A stretch of DNA of 19,332 bases from Pleurotus ostreatus/Saccharomyces cerevisiae fusant (GCA_024196135.1 JAMQCK010000604.1:1-19332); one strand, 5' to 3'; counted from the stretch's first letter, positions 8,801 to 16,034 are shown. Translations and numbers: made by a program. The notes: generated from the letters alone by a model not told the origin.

Positions 8801-11504
8801 ACTGACGGCCATCCCTCATCATACACGTGGTGTGCGAATCGAGGACCTCGTTCGTGACCGCTACCACGAGGACGACTTCTTTGTCAAGATCCTCGAAGAA
8901 CCCAGCCATTTTCGGAACTTCGAAGTAATCGAGGGCCTCGTCTTCCTCCGACAAGACTCTCGTCGGCTTCTGTGCATTCCCAATGTTAAGGAAGGTTCTC
9001 GTTCTGTCCGGGGATTGATTATCCAGGAGGCTCACACCTTACTGGCGCATCTCGGACCTAGTAAAGTGATTCCGGTGCTTCGTGATCAGGTATGGTGGAA
9101 GTCCCTCGTATCCGACGTACAGAAGTTCATAGCCTCCTGTACGACGTGTGCCTGGAGCAAGCCCAGCAACCACAAACCTTATGGCTTGCTGAATCCACTC
9201 CCTGTGCCTAGTACCCCATGGGAAGCTATCGGCATCGATTTCACTGGTCCCTTCCCCGAAAGTACAAATCATAATGGGACGTTTGATTACCTCCTGGTTG
9301 TGATCTGCCTTCTCACAGGTATGGTACACCTGATTCCGACTCGGACGAATGTGACTGCCAAGATGCTCGCGTACATCATCTTCGCGGAGGTCTACAAACT
9401 GCACGGACTCCCGAAATATATTGTTAGTGACCGTGATTCACTCTTCACGAGCATCTTCTGGACGCATTTACACAAGCTCATCGGGACGGAGTTGCGCATG
9501 TCGACAGCATATCACCCCCAGACGGATGGATCAACGGAACGCGCTAATCGAACGATCGTCCAAATGATTCGGGAGTGTGTCGAGCCAACTCAGACTGACT
9601 GGGTAATAAAGTTGCCCGCAATTGAGTTTGCGATCAATTCCGTACGCTCGGAGAGTACGGGGTATGCACCCTTCTTCCTGAACACCGGAAGAATGCCCCG
9701 CCCGATGCTCTGGGAAGACGCACCCAGTACGGAATACCCCGGTGTTCGAACATATGCGCGCCGCGTCAAACAGGCCATAATGCAGGCACATGACGCGGTC
9801 CTTGCCGCACGAGTCAAACAGACACGTGATGCTAACCGTCGCCGCATTCGCGCACCGTTCGCTGAGGGAGATCTCGTCTACGTGTCTACTGCAAATATGA
9901 ATTTTCCAAAGGGACGCGTCCGGAAACTTCTCCCTAAGTTCATCGGCCCTTACCGCATCCTGAAGGATCATCACAATGAAGCCTTCACCCTTGATCTGCC
10001 GAAGGAACTTAAACAGCGTGGAATTCATCCAAGGTTTCACGCGTCTCTGCTGCGCATCCATGTGCCTAATGACGACAGACTCTTCCCAGGGCGTCTCGAG
10101 ACGCAAGTCGCGGACTTCGGCGCTTGGGAGAAGGAGTGGGCAATGGAAGAGATTGTGGGCCATCATGGCAAAGGGGCTGATGCGGTCCTTAAGGTCAAAT
10201 GGAAGCCCGGGGATATGTCCTGGATCCCAATCAAGAACATTGCTGCCCTTGATAAGGTTAAACAGTACCTGGAGGCGCTAGGAGTCGAGCACGTAGGAGA
10301 TCTCCCCGAGGGATCGGAGCGCGACCCTGGAGATGTTCAATTGTATGTGGGAAACATCGAGATCCTCGCCCCGGAATTGCCGATTCACGACGAATCGGGC
10401 GACAGGCTAAGCCGTGGTACATATATATTGTACGAGCGGTCAGTATGCCTACCAACTTGCCTCCCCTGCCCTATGGACGTCGACTACAACCAAGACGGGT
10501 TTCCCATCCTTCCCTCGTCGCGTGCCACCTCGCCTATCGCGAACCGCTTCGGCATCGACGCCATCGCTCCCGCGGCTGATGGCAGCGCGAAGGACCAGGT
10601 CCTGTCGTTGGACACCAACGCGTCCACGGGCTCCACCCCGGCCATCAAAAAGGCACCCGCCATCGACAAAGTCCTCGACGCCGCCGCATCTGCTGCCTCC
10701 TCGCTTGTCGAAGCCCCCGACCTTGCCCCTTCCTCGACGCCAGTGAGCAAGTCTGCCTCTAAGGCGCTCTCTGACGCCGCCACCGAAGCCAAGTCGGCCG
10801 CTTCCGCTATCGCCGACACGGTCCGCAAGCAAGTTGCCGCGCGCGCCAACGTCATGAAGCAACCGATCCCCCGCAAGTCCAAGGGCGCTGCCACGACGCC
10901 GGTCGCCAAGAACAAGAACAAGCGCCCGGTTGAGCCGTCCTTCTTCCTCGCCAACGCCGGTCCTCGTCCTTACGCCAGCAGCTCCTCAGCTACTCGTCGT
11001 ATCCTGCCCGAGGATTGGGAGATCGTCGGCCGTCGCTTGCTCATCCCCATCTACGCCGAGAACCAGTTCATCTACACCCTGCGTGTCCCGATGGGTGCTG
11101 TTGCTGACTACATGCGACTCTCCGACGCCGTCACCGAGGGTGGTATCCAGGGTGGGGTCGGTGATGTTCCTGTTGGCTACGCTGAGTTCGCCGACATCGT
11201 CAATCGTGCGGACTTTGGCAAGCATCTCGCCGCGCTGGACGTTTTCACGGGCCGTATGGATCCGGTTCCCGCTGATCGCCGCATCGACCGCACGTTCTGG
11301 GTCCGCCAGCTGCTCGACATCCGCGGTGACGCCGCCGCCCATCGCGAGATGGACAACCTGGAAGGCAAGCCGCGCGAGATGACGGACAACGAGATTATGC
11401 TTAAGGAGGTGACGGAGCTCGAGGCTGTTCAGGGTCGCCTGGCCAACGCGCGCAAGCAGCGTGCTTTTGAGGCAGCACGTGCGCGCAAGAAGTTGAACAT
11501 GTAG
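2829..11504 (+). CDS. Gag-Pol polyprotein of a Ty3/Gypsy retrotransposon, 2891 residues
   Basis: One frame encodes everything needed for particle assembly, cDNA synthesis and integration. Domains by approximate residue: disordered 1-240; coiled coil 245-292; Gag capsid-like 390-565; CCHC knuckle 677-690 (C677, C680, H685, C690); second knuckle-like motif 753-768; unassigned block 770-1110; protease with DSGSS at 1187; reverse transcriptase with D1443 and YLDD 1505-1508; RNase H D1662, E1704, D1729, D1772; integrase H2069, H2074, C2104, C2107, then D2137, D2201, E2237 (spacing DX35E); GPY 2373-2375; chromodomain-like 2434-2486; C-terminal extension 2487-2891. It is long for a family whose members are often 1200-1700 residues, because of the two extra blocks. 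Gag and Pol are fused in frame, with no stop or frameshift signal. All expected catalytic residues are present, which fits a recently active copy. The ATG at 2829 is the first after the LTR. Confidence 0.95.
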   Translation: MAPPSQPPQQPRSARGRFVRASGSAGKGKSQTTARGADDVSSALSDSESSSGETVTARDALPPTSGDDVTESAMGPHDVAPSQGPTATMAAEVPELSALDRTALAKDEMAVDAPAESPSHAQPTEGQALEVGVDSHNQDAAARDALVPRVTSTYGNTDPRENQDNASISSDLDRGNSRDLRDKGKGPDVRNFGELEFDEAEQDPEIQRQLWEAAHTNRTQGTEIRANQEGASSSGQMHTSGVAQLGTLQDEIHRKTMELSDYMALNMKLTQQVNELTDRYDNLMELITNGSVGVRSRAQSVTRDRSTLRQVEQARDTKEEPAGPTIPRATPYQRMTQTHSPEDKLRPSYQGGSESYWDRYMTAIRARFSPITSPNLDEESEVRVHRDKASRLKPQPPEVYDGREDDEAFWTFVIESLQYVTDGLVTEARQADVISRWLTGKAKRFYKQTYMLSTSNNVGLNKFFRDLFDHRFSLNYKDKCRKRYQLCIQDGRDLRDYMHELERYWVVLTEETDRNRVLRFWDGLDGWLVKRLMEDGFNKEIDELDPTYNRALELWLANYAARAQGKSRRPDDSSGPPSGRHGGTGRGTPAAHGRRGGDETSSTTSRPNGASGGNTARASGSNNHSREAGSKHSASQNSTQKRTFGPSGKGTGTRGQTVRRPQKSRELMKRLREEGRCFLCESKDHISRNCPDANRVPSSSSGPPGIAINTIAVERARSLDRKQARTPTATISVNMVDYEVDSLLTEDTDTTVCSLCEPPMATHVLIDCPIIRGEPTDALYKYAVPCVNRYERQALTRCSSIPGVFSGEYMRNFFDDEDGADRFNPKYPGDLGEWQAAAVHLLNIGLNIWPGDGAALHDAVFHEHAPLSRLPDGSLLRFLPIRSSDGFIVLFETVGPEAGRLPDYDIKVPLAFFCRPRFRLHDYVVREFCKAFGLTHEQAQLMAEPYSTGEIVGELVAEVVAHALNWAIVRFPAEAIRPDGLPRIFAFRRDESAKVVIVCDALLGASWELGMADIGDGIDIWRWYLYKRARFIKNGPDYSPYLGRLPRRWFTPSRRFTREPAVDVWALAADDEGDFPGAWFEAMAPVPVDDDLPALVAFETDSDMDVDSSSSDDSDVDLQPVRHPLSDCTSFILNVFAAEKARTSRAPAPGRRPQRFAVLPRHPGRHIPKPVVLVVRLNGHPCKALLDSGSSVDLVSMALATQLRLPLTEHEDQIQMAMAVSGSRSKCNYYTSVLFEWSRLSDQRVFDVLNLHTYDVVLGTPFLYQYAISFSLNPAKILIGSAVPLPLEGPRVDPLIAANVEPEHSEDELNALREELVKMALPLCKTIDETELPPLRAINHTIPIIDPDRRYPFRRSNCPAIFREQWNAKRDAYMRSGRWEFTTATNTVPMLLIAKNQREKTKLRTVVDLRARNDNTRKLSSPLPDQNAILRRVAAARYWSILDGKDHYEQIRVAPEYEDVNIMATPDGNVKSKVMLQGDCNAVATCQAIMTHIFRPYLGVFMDVYLDDMVIYTDTLEEHVRAVRTVLDVLARERFYLGINKLHFLEREVRVLGRIVDASGIRVDPSRVDEISKWPVPTNKKLVRAFCGAVGWLADNVADIAAPLGVLHDLCGDTHRWEWGFTQQRAFEDCKRLVAASKRVARRGISLGPDGKPTTRVWLLTDGSKSALSGVVIEGEEWRTGDIIALFSAKLSTTQQNYPVHEIEMLAGVEAMQRHRDLLQGFHFTWVTDHRGLVHLLRQPNLSGRQARWLEKLGEFDFDVVYLPGEDNILADALSRIYEADAPGTIRAPAEYTSFDDDGSVDYDGMDITRPLVTELGALAITAEPEKPRRGRPKGSTKALNEFARRIAARGKGAVRLVLGKAAEDEEFVRHEPHLEGGADHLSVASESSTRREVQEDEVQEDTSRTQFGSDHDARVDSAKAEIPSGTREGNAQLSSEHDDSPDAPTNASNSAFDSSQHSVDVPAPPGSIPDTSHATHDDEEEPGPVLTEPLLTAIPHHTRGVRIEDLVRDRYHEDDFFVKILEEPSHFRNFEVIEGLVFLRQDSRRLLCIPNVKEGSRSVRGLIIQEAHTLLAHLGPSKVIPVLRDQVWWKSLVSDVQKFIASCTTCAWSKPSNHKPYGLLNPLPVPSTPWEAIGIDFTGPFPESTNHNGTFDYLLVVICLLTGMVHLIPTRTNVTAKMLAYIIFAEVYKLHGLPKYIVSDRDSLFTSIFWTHLHKLIGTELRMSTAYHPQTDGSTERANRTIVQMIRECVEPTQTDWVIKLPAIEFAINSVRSESTGYAPFFLNTGRMPRPMLWEDAPSTEYPGVRTYARRVKQAIMQAHDAVLAARVKQTRDANRRRIRAPFAEGDLVYVSTANMNFPKGRVRKLLPKFIGPYRILKDHHNEAFTLDLPKELKQRGIHPRFHASLLRIHVPNDDRLFPGRLETQVADFGAWEKEWAMEEIVGHHGKGADAVLKVKWKPGDMSWIPIKNIAALDKVKQYLEALGVEHVGDLPEGSERDPGDVQLYVGNIEILAPELPIHDESGDRLSRGTYILYERSVCLPTCLPCPMDVDYNQDGFPILPSSRATSPIANRFGIDAIAPAADGSAKDQVLSLDTNASTGSTPAIKKAPAIDKVLDAAASAASSLVEAPDLAPSSTPVSKSASKALSDAATEAKSAASAIADTVRKQVAARANVMKQPIPRKSKGAATTPVAKNKNKRPVEPSFFLANAGPRPYASSSSATRRILPEDWEIVGRRLLIPIYAENQFIYTLRVPMGAVADYMRLSDAVTEGGIQGGVGDVPVGYAEFADIVNRADFGKHLAALDVFTGRMDPVPADRRIDRTFWVRQLLDIRGDAAAHREMDNLEGKPREMTDNEIMLKEVTELEAVQGRLANARKQRAFEAARARKKLNM
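5085..6140 (+). other. Extra block between zinc knuckle and protease, with a second zinc-knuckle-like motif
   Basis: This covers residues 753-1104 of the polyprotein. It opens with CSLCEPPMATHVLIDC, spaced CX2CX6HX4C, which resembles the zinc finger found behind some reverse transcriptases. After it come two stretches (about 829-935 and 949-1030) with a similar plan: a helical A..V..LN segment, a P- and D-containing turn, an RF or IF strand followed by hydrophobic strands, then a WY- or FC-type aromatic helix. I read these as a possible degenerate tandem duplication. The block ends in an acidic serine tract near 1104-1115. Third codon positions are more C-rich here than in the flanking pol sequence. 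No function is recognised; it could be a Gag-derived or captured domain. Confidence 0.6.
10287..11501 (+). other. C-terminal extension of the polyprotein after the chromodomain-like module
   Basis: Residues 2487-2891 have no match I recognise in Ty3/Gypsy proteins. The first 60 residues look like a linker. An internal Met at residue 2549 (ATG at 10473) starts a segment beginning MDVDYNQDGFPILP, and codon choice from there is clearly more C-rich. Residues of about 2570-2710 are Ala/Ser/Pro/Lys-rich and helical or disordered. About 2725-2830 looks globular (EDWEIVGRRLLIPIY, FIYTLRVPMGAVADYM, then FWVRQLLDIRGD). The end, about 2840-2891, is a charged helix rich in Arg, Lys and Ala. No signal peptide or membrane helix is visible, so it is not an envelope-like protein. 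It may be a captured gene, formerly separate, now fused in frame. Confidence 0.6.
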
Positions 11505-11596
11505 GGGGTGAAATTGAAGGAAAATCGAATATCGGACTTGTACTATACGAAGAAGTGTCTCAATTACTGTACTTTACCTACCTTGGCCTACCCGAG

Positions 11597-11614
11597 AGCG
11601 CCTTGAAAGGCGCT
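11597..11614 (+). repeat. Perfect 8-bp hairpin abutting the polypurine tract
   Basis: AGCGCCTT at 11597-11604 and AAGGCGCT at 11607-11614 are exact inverted copies with a two-base GA gap. The last stem base is directly followed by the polypurine tract. Because a two-base loop is tight, the outer six or seven pairs are the likely stem. It may help position RNase H cleavage or mark the 3' end of the coding region; this is inference. Confidence 0.6.
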
Positions 11615-11623
11615 GGAGGGGGG
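11615..11623 (+). promoter_or_regulatory. Polypurine tract, plus-strand DNA primer
   Basis: GGAGGGGGG followed by TA lies immediately before the 3' LTR start at 11626. A purine run in this place is the RNase H-resistant primer for plus-strand synthesis in LTR elements. The two-base TA between tract and LTR is consistent with removal of the terminal bases by integrase. Confidence 0.88.
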
Positions 11624-11625
11624 TA

Positions 11626-11892
11626 TGTGACGGTGCGGCTCAGTCCGACCGCCACGTGATTCGTGACTCTACTATATCTCGACTGACTCGCGTATATCTT
11701 GACTTGACCTGACTTCTTCGAACTCATATGACTCGTACCGACTCGTACCTACCAGTATATAGAGTGGCCTCTACTTCGAGTAGAGGCAAGTGTTCCAATC
11801 GAGACGTCGTTACAGTGATCTCTCGTGTGAACCTCCTTCTTCTTTCGTGAGCCGAGCCCGGTCCGCCTCGCCGCGATCCCGCACTCGCCTCA
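11626..11892 (+). repeat. 3' long terminal repeat, 267 bp
   Basis: The sequence reads identical to 2408-2674, including the TATA-like TATATAG (11756-11762), the tandem 10-mer and the hairpin (11767-11787). It is followed by the CATTA target duplication. It supplies the 3' end of the transcript and could also start transcription into the 5' half of the broken host gene, from the antisense direction. Confidence 0.96.
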
Positions 11893-11897
11893 CATTA
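11893..11897. repeat. Target-site duplication CATTA, right copy
   Basis: These five bases repeat 2403-2407 exactly. On the minus strand they read TAATG, inside the codons of the disrupted exon of the DUF6533-like gene. Confidence 0.95.
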
Positions 11898-12461
11898 GCA
11901 CTGGAGAAATGAGTAAATGTGAGATAAGTTCCCGTACGCCCGCATGCAGCACTCACCGCTGACGACAATCACGATTATCGTCATAGCAAGGTACTCGAAG
12001 AGCCATCCATGCACGCATCTGGTAGGAAAATGCGATTATGAGTGAGTGCAACATCCGGCGTGAAGTCTGCTACTCACGCCTGCGGTGGCATATCAGTGCG
12101 AGCGCGCAGCCTCGGATTGGGCAGCACACACCTCGTAGGGGGCATCCCATAGCGCAAGCGGCACAAGTGTCACGTCCAGCATGAGTGAGAGATAGCGGAA
12201 GAGGAAGAAGACGTATGAGGCCCGGTGTTTGGGTCGGCGCCAGACATACTCGATTTCGGAAGCTGAATAGTTGGAGTTGAGCAGGGACGATGCCGCGCGA
12301 GCGAGGCAGGCGTACGCAGGGTGTCGATATGGTCGTGGATCAGTATGGCTGAGGATGTTACTGAAGGTTATTGGCGCAGGTTGAGGTCGCGACTTACACG
12401 CAGCGATGATATGCATGGCGCCGTTGACGAAGCTACGAGGAAAGTCGATCAGCCCGGCCAT
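11893..12461 (-). pseudogene. DUF6533-like membrane protein gene, 5' half with start codon
   Basis: This is the N-terminal part of the gene continued at 1370-2407. Proposed minus-strand exons are 12461-12398 (ATG at 12461), 12348-12316, 12262-12130, 12018-11957 and 11900-11893, the last being cut by the element after 8 nt. Joined, the beginning shows MHIIAA, then ILIHDHIDTL, then EIEYVWRRPKHRASYVFFLF. This is the classical DUF6533 opening: a first helix, an acidic E.E..W motif, W and R, then a second helix ending FRYLSL. The next exon gives CVHGWLFEY and LAMTIIVIVVS. The donor of the 12129-12019 intron (GTGTGC) could also be two bases upstream; only the one given keeps the phase. The insertion falls near codon 100 of about 305. 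Role unknown in the family. Confidence 0.78.
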
Positions 12462-14665
12462 GGGGCCATCGAGAAGCCTAGGTCACACACCGCGCCTGCC
12501 CGAAGAGATTGAGTGCGGCTGAGAGGGTCATGACGGTGGCTGGTACGCGCGAGGAAGACAACCTGGATGCGCTGGACTGGCTGCAAGAAGCAGCTCGTTC
12601 CCCTAACGCGAACATATATACGCATCTCATCGTCGATTCTGAACACCTGATGTTTGCCACCAGAGGCAGTCGACCTTCTTGCGATCGATGGTGAGAGGCC
12701 GAACATGTTACGGAGGTCATGCGGAGGGACTCGAATCCCGCTTCGGGATATCATCAAAGGGAGAAGGGGAAGCCACAGAAGTCCATCTTCCAGTTTCGTG
12801 TTCGTGCGCGAGAAACTGGAACGGACGCGGGAACGATCTGATGGGAGAACAGCATTGTATATGGTGATATATTAGGCATCATGCTACTATCGAGGATGTG
12901 ATGCGTGGCGCGTACTCGTATCAGATATTGGGCAGTCGCGAATGCTATCGAAGAAAATATTAGGGCCTGCACGCTTGAGGCTTGACGCGCTAGCCATGCT
13001 AATCTTGCCGAGGTCGAAGAAGTGTGAGGTCCAGATCAAGGAGTGTTCGGCGGGAATTCGCCAAGGGGCTGTGAGGTGGTTCAAGAAGCGGCACCAGGGA
13101 TACGTTGGTCGACGAGGCGTGGTAAAAGGCTTCATTGGGCCAAGACCAGCGACAGCCTGTTCCGCGAGGGAAGGCGCTGACGCTGAGGGATGGACAGAGC
13201 TTTGCGGGCGGCGCAGTGTTGGACGGTGGCACTTGACGGACGCGAGTGTGTATCCCACCACAGGCCGGGAGGTGTCGATATGGCGCGCGCGGCGGACAGG
13301 CCTTCCGTCGCTGATCGACTGCGAGCTTCCTGCCGATGCTTGGCTAGCGCGACGCGAAGAAGAGACGGAAAGACCTTGGAAGTCTTCTTGCGCCCCACCG
13401 CCCGAGAAGGGGGGAAGGCCTGCATGTCGGAGACTGTACGTCAGTCACGTTGTGGATCGTGGGCGCGCGTTGTGGCCGAAGCAGCAGTACCAGCGTCGCA
13501 GAGCGGCGTATAAGACCGGTATTGACCGTGAGCGCTCGAGGGTTCGAATTTGGCTAGAGGCTGGCGTAGAAGGGGTGGTCCATCGCGGCGGGTCTTCGTA
13601 GCATCTTGAAAGGGCATGCAAGGTGGGCGTTGATGCTGGGCGGGCGGAAATGCGGGAGGACTTCGGCGCGGTCACTTGTGCGTACGCGTTCGAAAGAAGC
13701 TGGTCCGGACGGGCCTTCTGGCGTCGTCGCGCTGGGGTGCGCGGGCTTGTGTGAAGGTATCGTACGGGCTGGTTGGTCCGATGTCTCGCTTCTTCATGGC
13801 TCGAACGCCCTGCGATCGCCGTCTAGCGCCTGGGCTGCATTGAAGGTCGTTCATTGTCTCCGCCAAGTCGTGCGCCGTTCGCTTGGAAGGCATGACGAAG
13901 CAAGCGCGTGCTGTGTAGTGAGAAAGAGAAATGAGCAAGACTACAGACGTCCTCTGGCGGATCACGCACATCTGTTAATGGCTTCGAGCTTCCCCTTCTC
14001 CCCTTCTCGATAGCAAGGCGCTCGACGTGGACTCTCGATGACGCCTCCCCAGACCTCGCGAGGCGCAAGCTGCCCGGTTGTTGGCCCTCCAATATGCATG
14101 GTTATCCGGGGGGAGTCGAATACGACTGAGGTAGCAGTGTCGATGGGGCAAGAACAGACCGCCGTGGTCGGGAAGAAGAGCATGCGGCCCGTGACCGGCG
14201 TGACGCCGTCACAATTATTCCCTGGTTTGAATTCTTCCCAACCTACCGCCATGCTTCAGAAAGCGCTTGAATCTCATGCGGACGCTTCCCCCTGCGACTA
14301 TGCTCCCAACAGCTGAATCAACCTCAATAAAATGCCGGCCCAGTAGTCCTGCGGGAGACTCGGAAGCATCAAGAACAAGAGATGGCCTAACCACCGATGA
14401 TAAGCAAGCGGTGCTCAGTCCGCTGTTGCCCGTGTACGAGTCTCGTATCAGCAACATCAATTTCAATGAGACACGGAACCTAGAACGCTTGCGCGAACAG
14501 CTTCGCTCGGCCGATCCGCTTTTCCTTCGTGTTCCGTCTTGATTCTCAATCCGTCTTCTCTGATATATTGTGGACTCGGAGGGCTCATCGCAAGCCCCCA
14601 ATCACGCGGTAAGTACAAAAGCAGCAGCGTTCTTGACCTCCCCCAGGCCTTGCTGAGCGCCAACG
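12462..14665. other. Gene-poor stretch of about 2.2 kb
   Basis: No recognisable gene, transposon end or RNA gene was found. The part next to 12462 should contain the promoter of the DUF6533-like gene, and the part before 14665 that of the next membrane protein gene. A 219-codon open frame at 12942-13601 (plus) has no recognisable motif and an arginine-rich, out-of-frame look. Open frames on the opposite strand overlap it, so I do not call it a gene. A short palindrome GTGACGCCGTCAC is at 14200-14212. Decayed coding sequence cannot be excluded. Confidence 0.5.
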
Positions 14666-16034
14666 ATGAATAACCTATCACTCGATATTTACGACCGTAT
14701 CTGGGGTGACTATCTTGTCAATGTAATGGTGTTGGCGCTACTATATGGTAATTTGTTCTCTTTGGTGCTGTGTTATAGCTTACTCTACGCAGGAATCCAT
14801 TGCGCGCTATATCTCGCTGCCGCCTCCGCCATGTCGTACGTCTTCGCAGAGAGGAGGAGCTTGCTTCTCATCCAGCTCCCACAGACGTCGGGATACCGGT
14901 CGTATCTTCATCAGCGCCATGACCACCCTTCTCTTTGCTGCTTCGACTATCTGGTTTGCTGTCAGCATGAGACTCGCAGTATTGAATGCCATCGGGCCGT
15001 CTCGAGCAACCGACGTCACTCGCCTCCTTCGCCACATCGATATACCCGTGCTTCTCCTGGCACGATTCAATGTAAAAGCTCTTCGACTAGTTGTTGCTTA
15101 CGAAGCTGAACACTTTTTCACAGCACACCTCTTCGGACGTCATAGTTGTCTGGCGGGCTTGGGTTCTCTGGCCTGAGAGTAAGCCTATTCGATTATCTAT
15201 CATCCTTGCTATACTCGGCACTACAGGTTAGTCCCTTTTCTACTTGTCTCTTACTTGCTGACCCCGTATCATCTTAGTGGGGGGCGTCATGGAGCTCATC
15301 TATTCATACTCGAAGTATGGTGTCGCCGCGTGCTCGTTCACTCTTCCCAAGAGACGCGACAACTACATTCGCGTCCTCACCACCGTTCTCCCTGTTCTCT
15401 TGACGAATGTACTCGTGACGACATTAGTTGGAATCAAAGTATGGTACGTGGCTAATAGGCCTTCAATGGCTCTGCGACAATAACTGATGGCATTGTCCAG
15501 GGCCTACCGGCGTAGCATCAAGCCCGCCCTCGGCCGCACGTCGCAGACGCGCGTGGAGAAGATTCTGTTTCTTCTCGTCGAGTCTGGTGGCGCCTACAGC
15601 TGCATATGGGTGCGTGTATCTCCCTTGGGCTTCAAAGCGGCTCTGACGCTTCTTCAGCTAGCATATCTCGTCATGACCCTCGCGGACGCAGCTGGCGTCT
15701 TTCACGTCGAGAATCCGTACATGGGACCTGCGGGCATGCTCGGTACCCTCATGCCGGCGATAGCGGTGGGTTCGGGCATCCCTCAGCATCCCTCTAAATG
15801 ACGTCCACTGATTTTGTTCCCGACAAGGGCGTGTACCCGACGTTGGTGGTGCTACTGTCAATCACTCAAAGTTCACCAACATATTACATTTCTACTAACT
15901 TGGTCGACAATGTGTCCGAGCCCGACGGCAGCCCCTGCGCAAGTGGCCCCTCGCCCAAGCGTGGAGTCTCGCTAGCGGGGAACGATGCCGCCTTTGAGGT
16001 ACCCCTGCACGACAACCCGTCGTCAGTGAGCTAG
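14666..16034 (+). CDS. Seven-helix-type integral membrane protein, with one apparent frameshift
   Basis: Exons are 14666-14747, 14793-14835, 14885-15071, 15124-15227, 15278-15443, 15501-15609, 15658-15765 and 15828-16034 (TAG). All introns are GT-AG and 45-62 nt long. The joined protein would be about 334 residues with seven hydrophobic helices. Landmarks are TGRIFISAMTTLLFAASTIW, SSDVIVVWRAWVLWPES, KILFLLVESGGAYSCIW and GVYPTLVVLLSITQSSPTY, which match a large agaricomycete membrane protein family with no assigned function. The start is chosen because the first helix and exon 1 phase follow from it. In exon 4, codons reading WPES are followed by TTAAGCC. One extra T (15180 or 15181) puts a TAA in frame, while the following helix KPIRLSIILAILGTT is in the +1 frame. 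This is a real mutation or a sequence error. A tail of about 50 hydrophilic residues ends the protein. Confidence 0.75.

Larger units (their letters stand above)
2408..11892 (+). mobile_element. Full-length Ty3/Gypsy LTR retrotransposon, structurally intact
   Basis: The element is 9485 bp long with 267-bp LTRs beginning TG and ending CA, a 154-nt leader, a single gag-pol frame (2829-11504), a polypurine tract and a 5-bp target duplication. The order protease, reverse transcriptase, RNase H, integrase defines Ty3/Gypsy. A chromodomain-like module after the integrase places it near the chromoviruses. The reverse transcriptase segments DLRARN, LDGKDHYEQIRV and VFMDVYLDDMVIYTDT are characteristic of a lineage common in agaricomycetes. 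Read base by base, the two LTRs are identical, so insertion is recent on an evolutionary scale. The element lies inside an exon of a host gene and is oriented opposite to it. Nothing in it looks inactivated, so it may be mobile. No name is assigned. Confidence 0.96.

Noticed and set aside
10287..11501. Envelope gene of a retrovirus-like element
   Set aside because: No signal peptide, membrane helix, furin site or cysteine pattern is visible in the C-terminal extension.
2408..11892. Ty1/Copia element
   Set aside because: Integrase lies after RNase H, and the DX35E integrase is followed by GPY and a chromodomain-like module, which is the Gypsy order.
12720..12750. tRNA-like GGGACTCGAATCCCGC
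   Set aside because: The reverse strand resembles a T-arm, but no acceptor, D or anticodon arm fits around it, and the T-stem does not pair properly.
14200..14212. Palindrome GTGACGCCGTCAC as an operator
   Set aside because: It is isolated, 450 bp from the nearest start codon, and has no second copy; there is not enough to call a site.
13962..14601. Overlapping minus-strand open frames with protein-like composition
   Set aside because: No family motif, no splice sites joining them, and open frames also occur on the plus strand, so they were left as intergenic.
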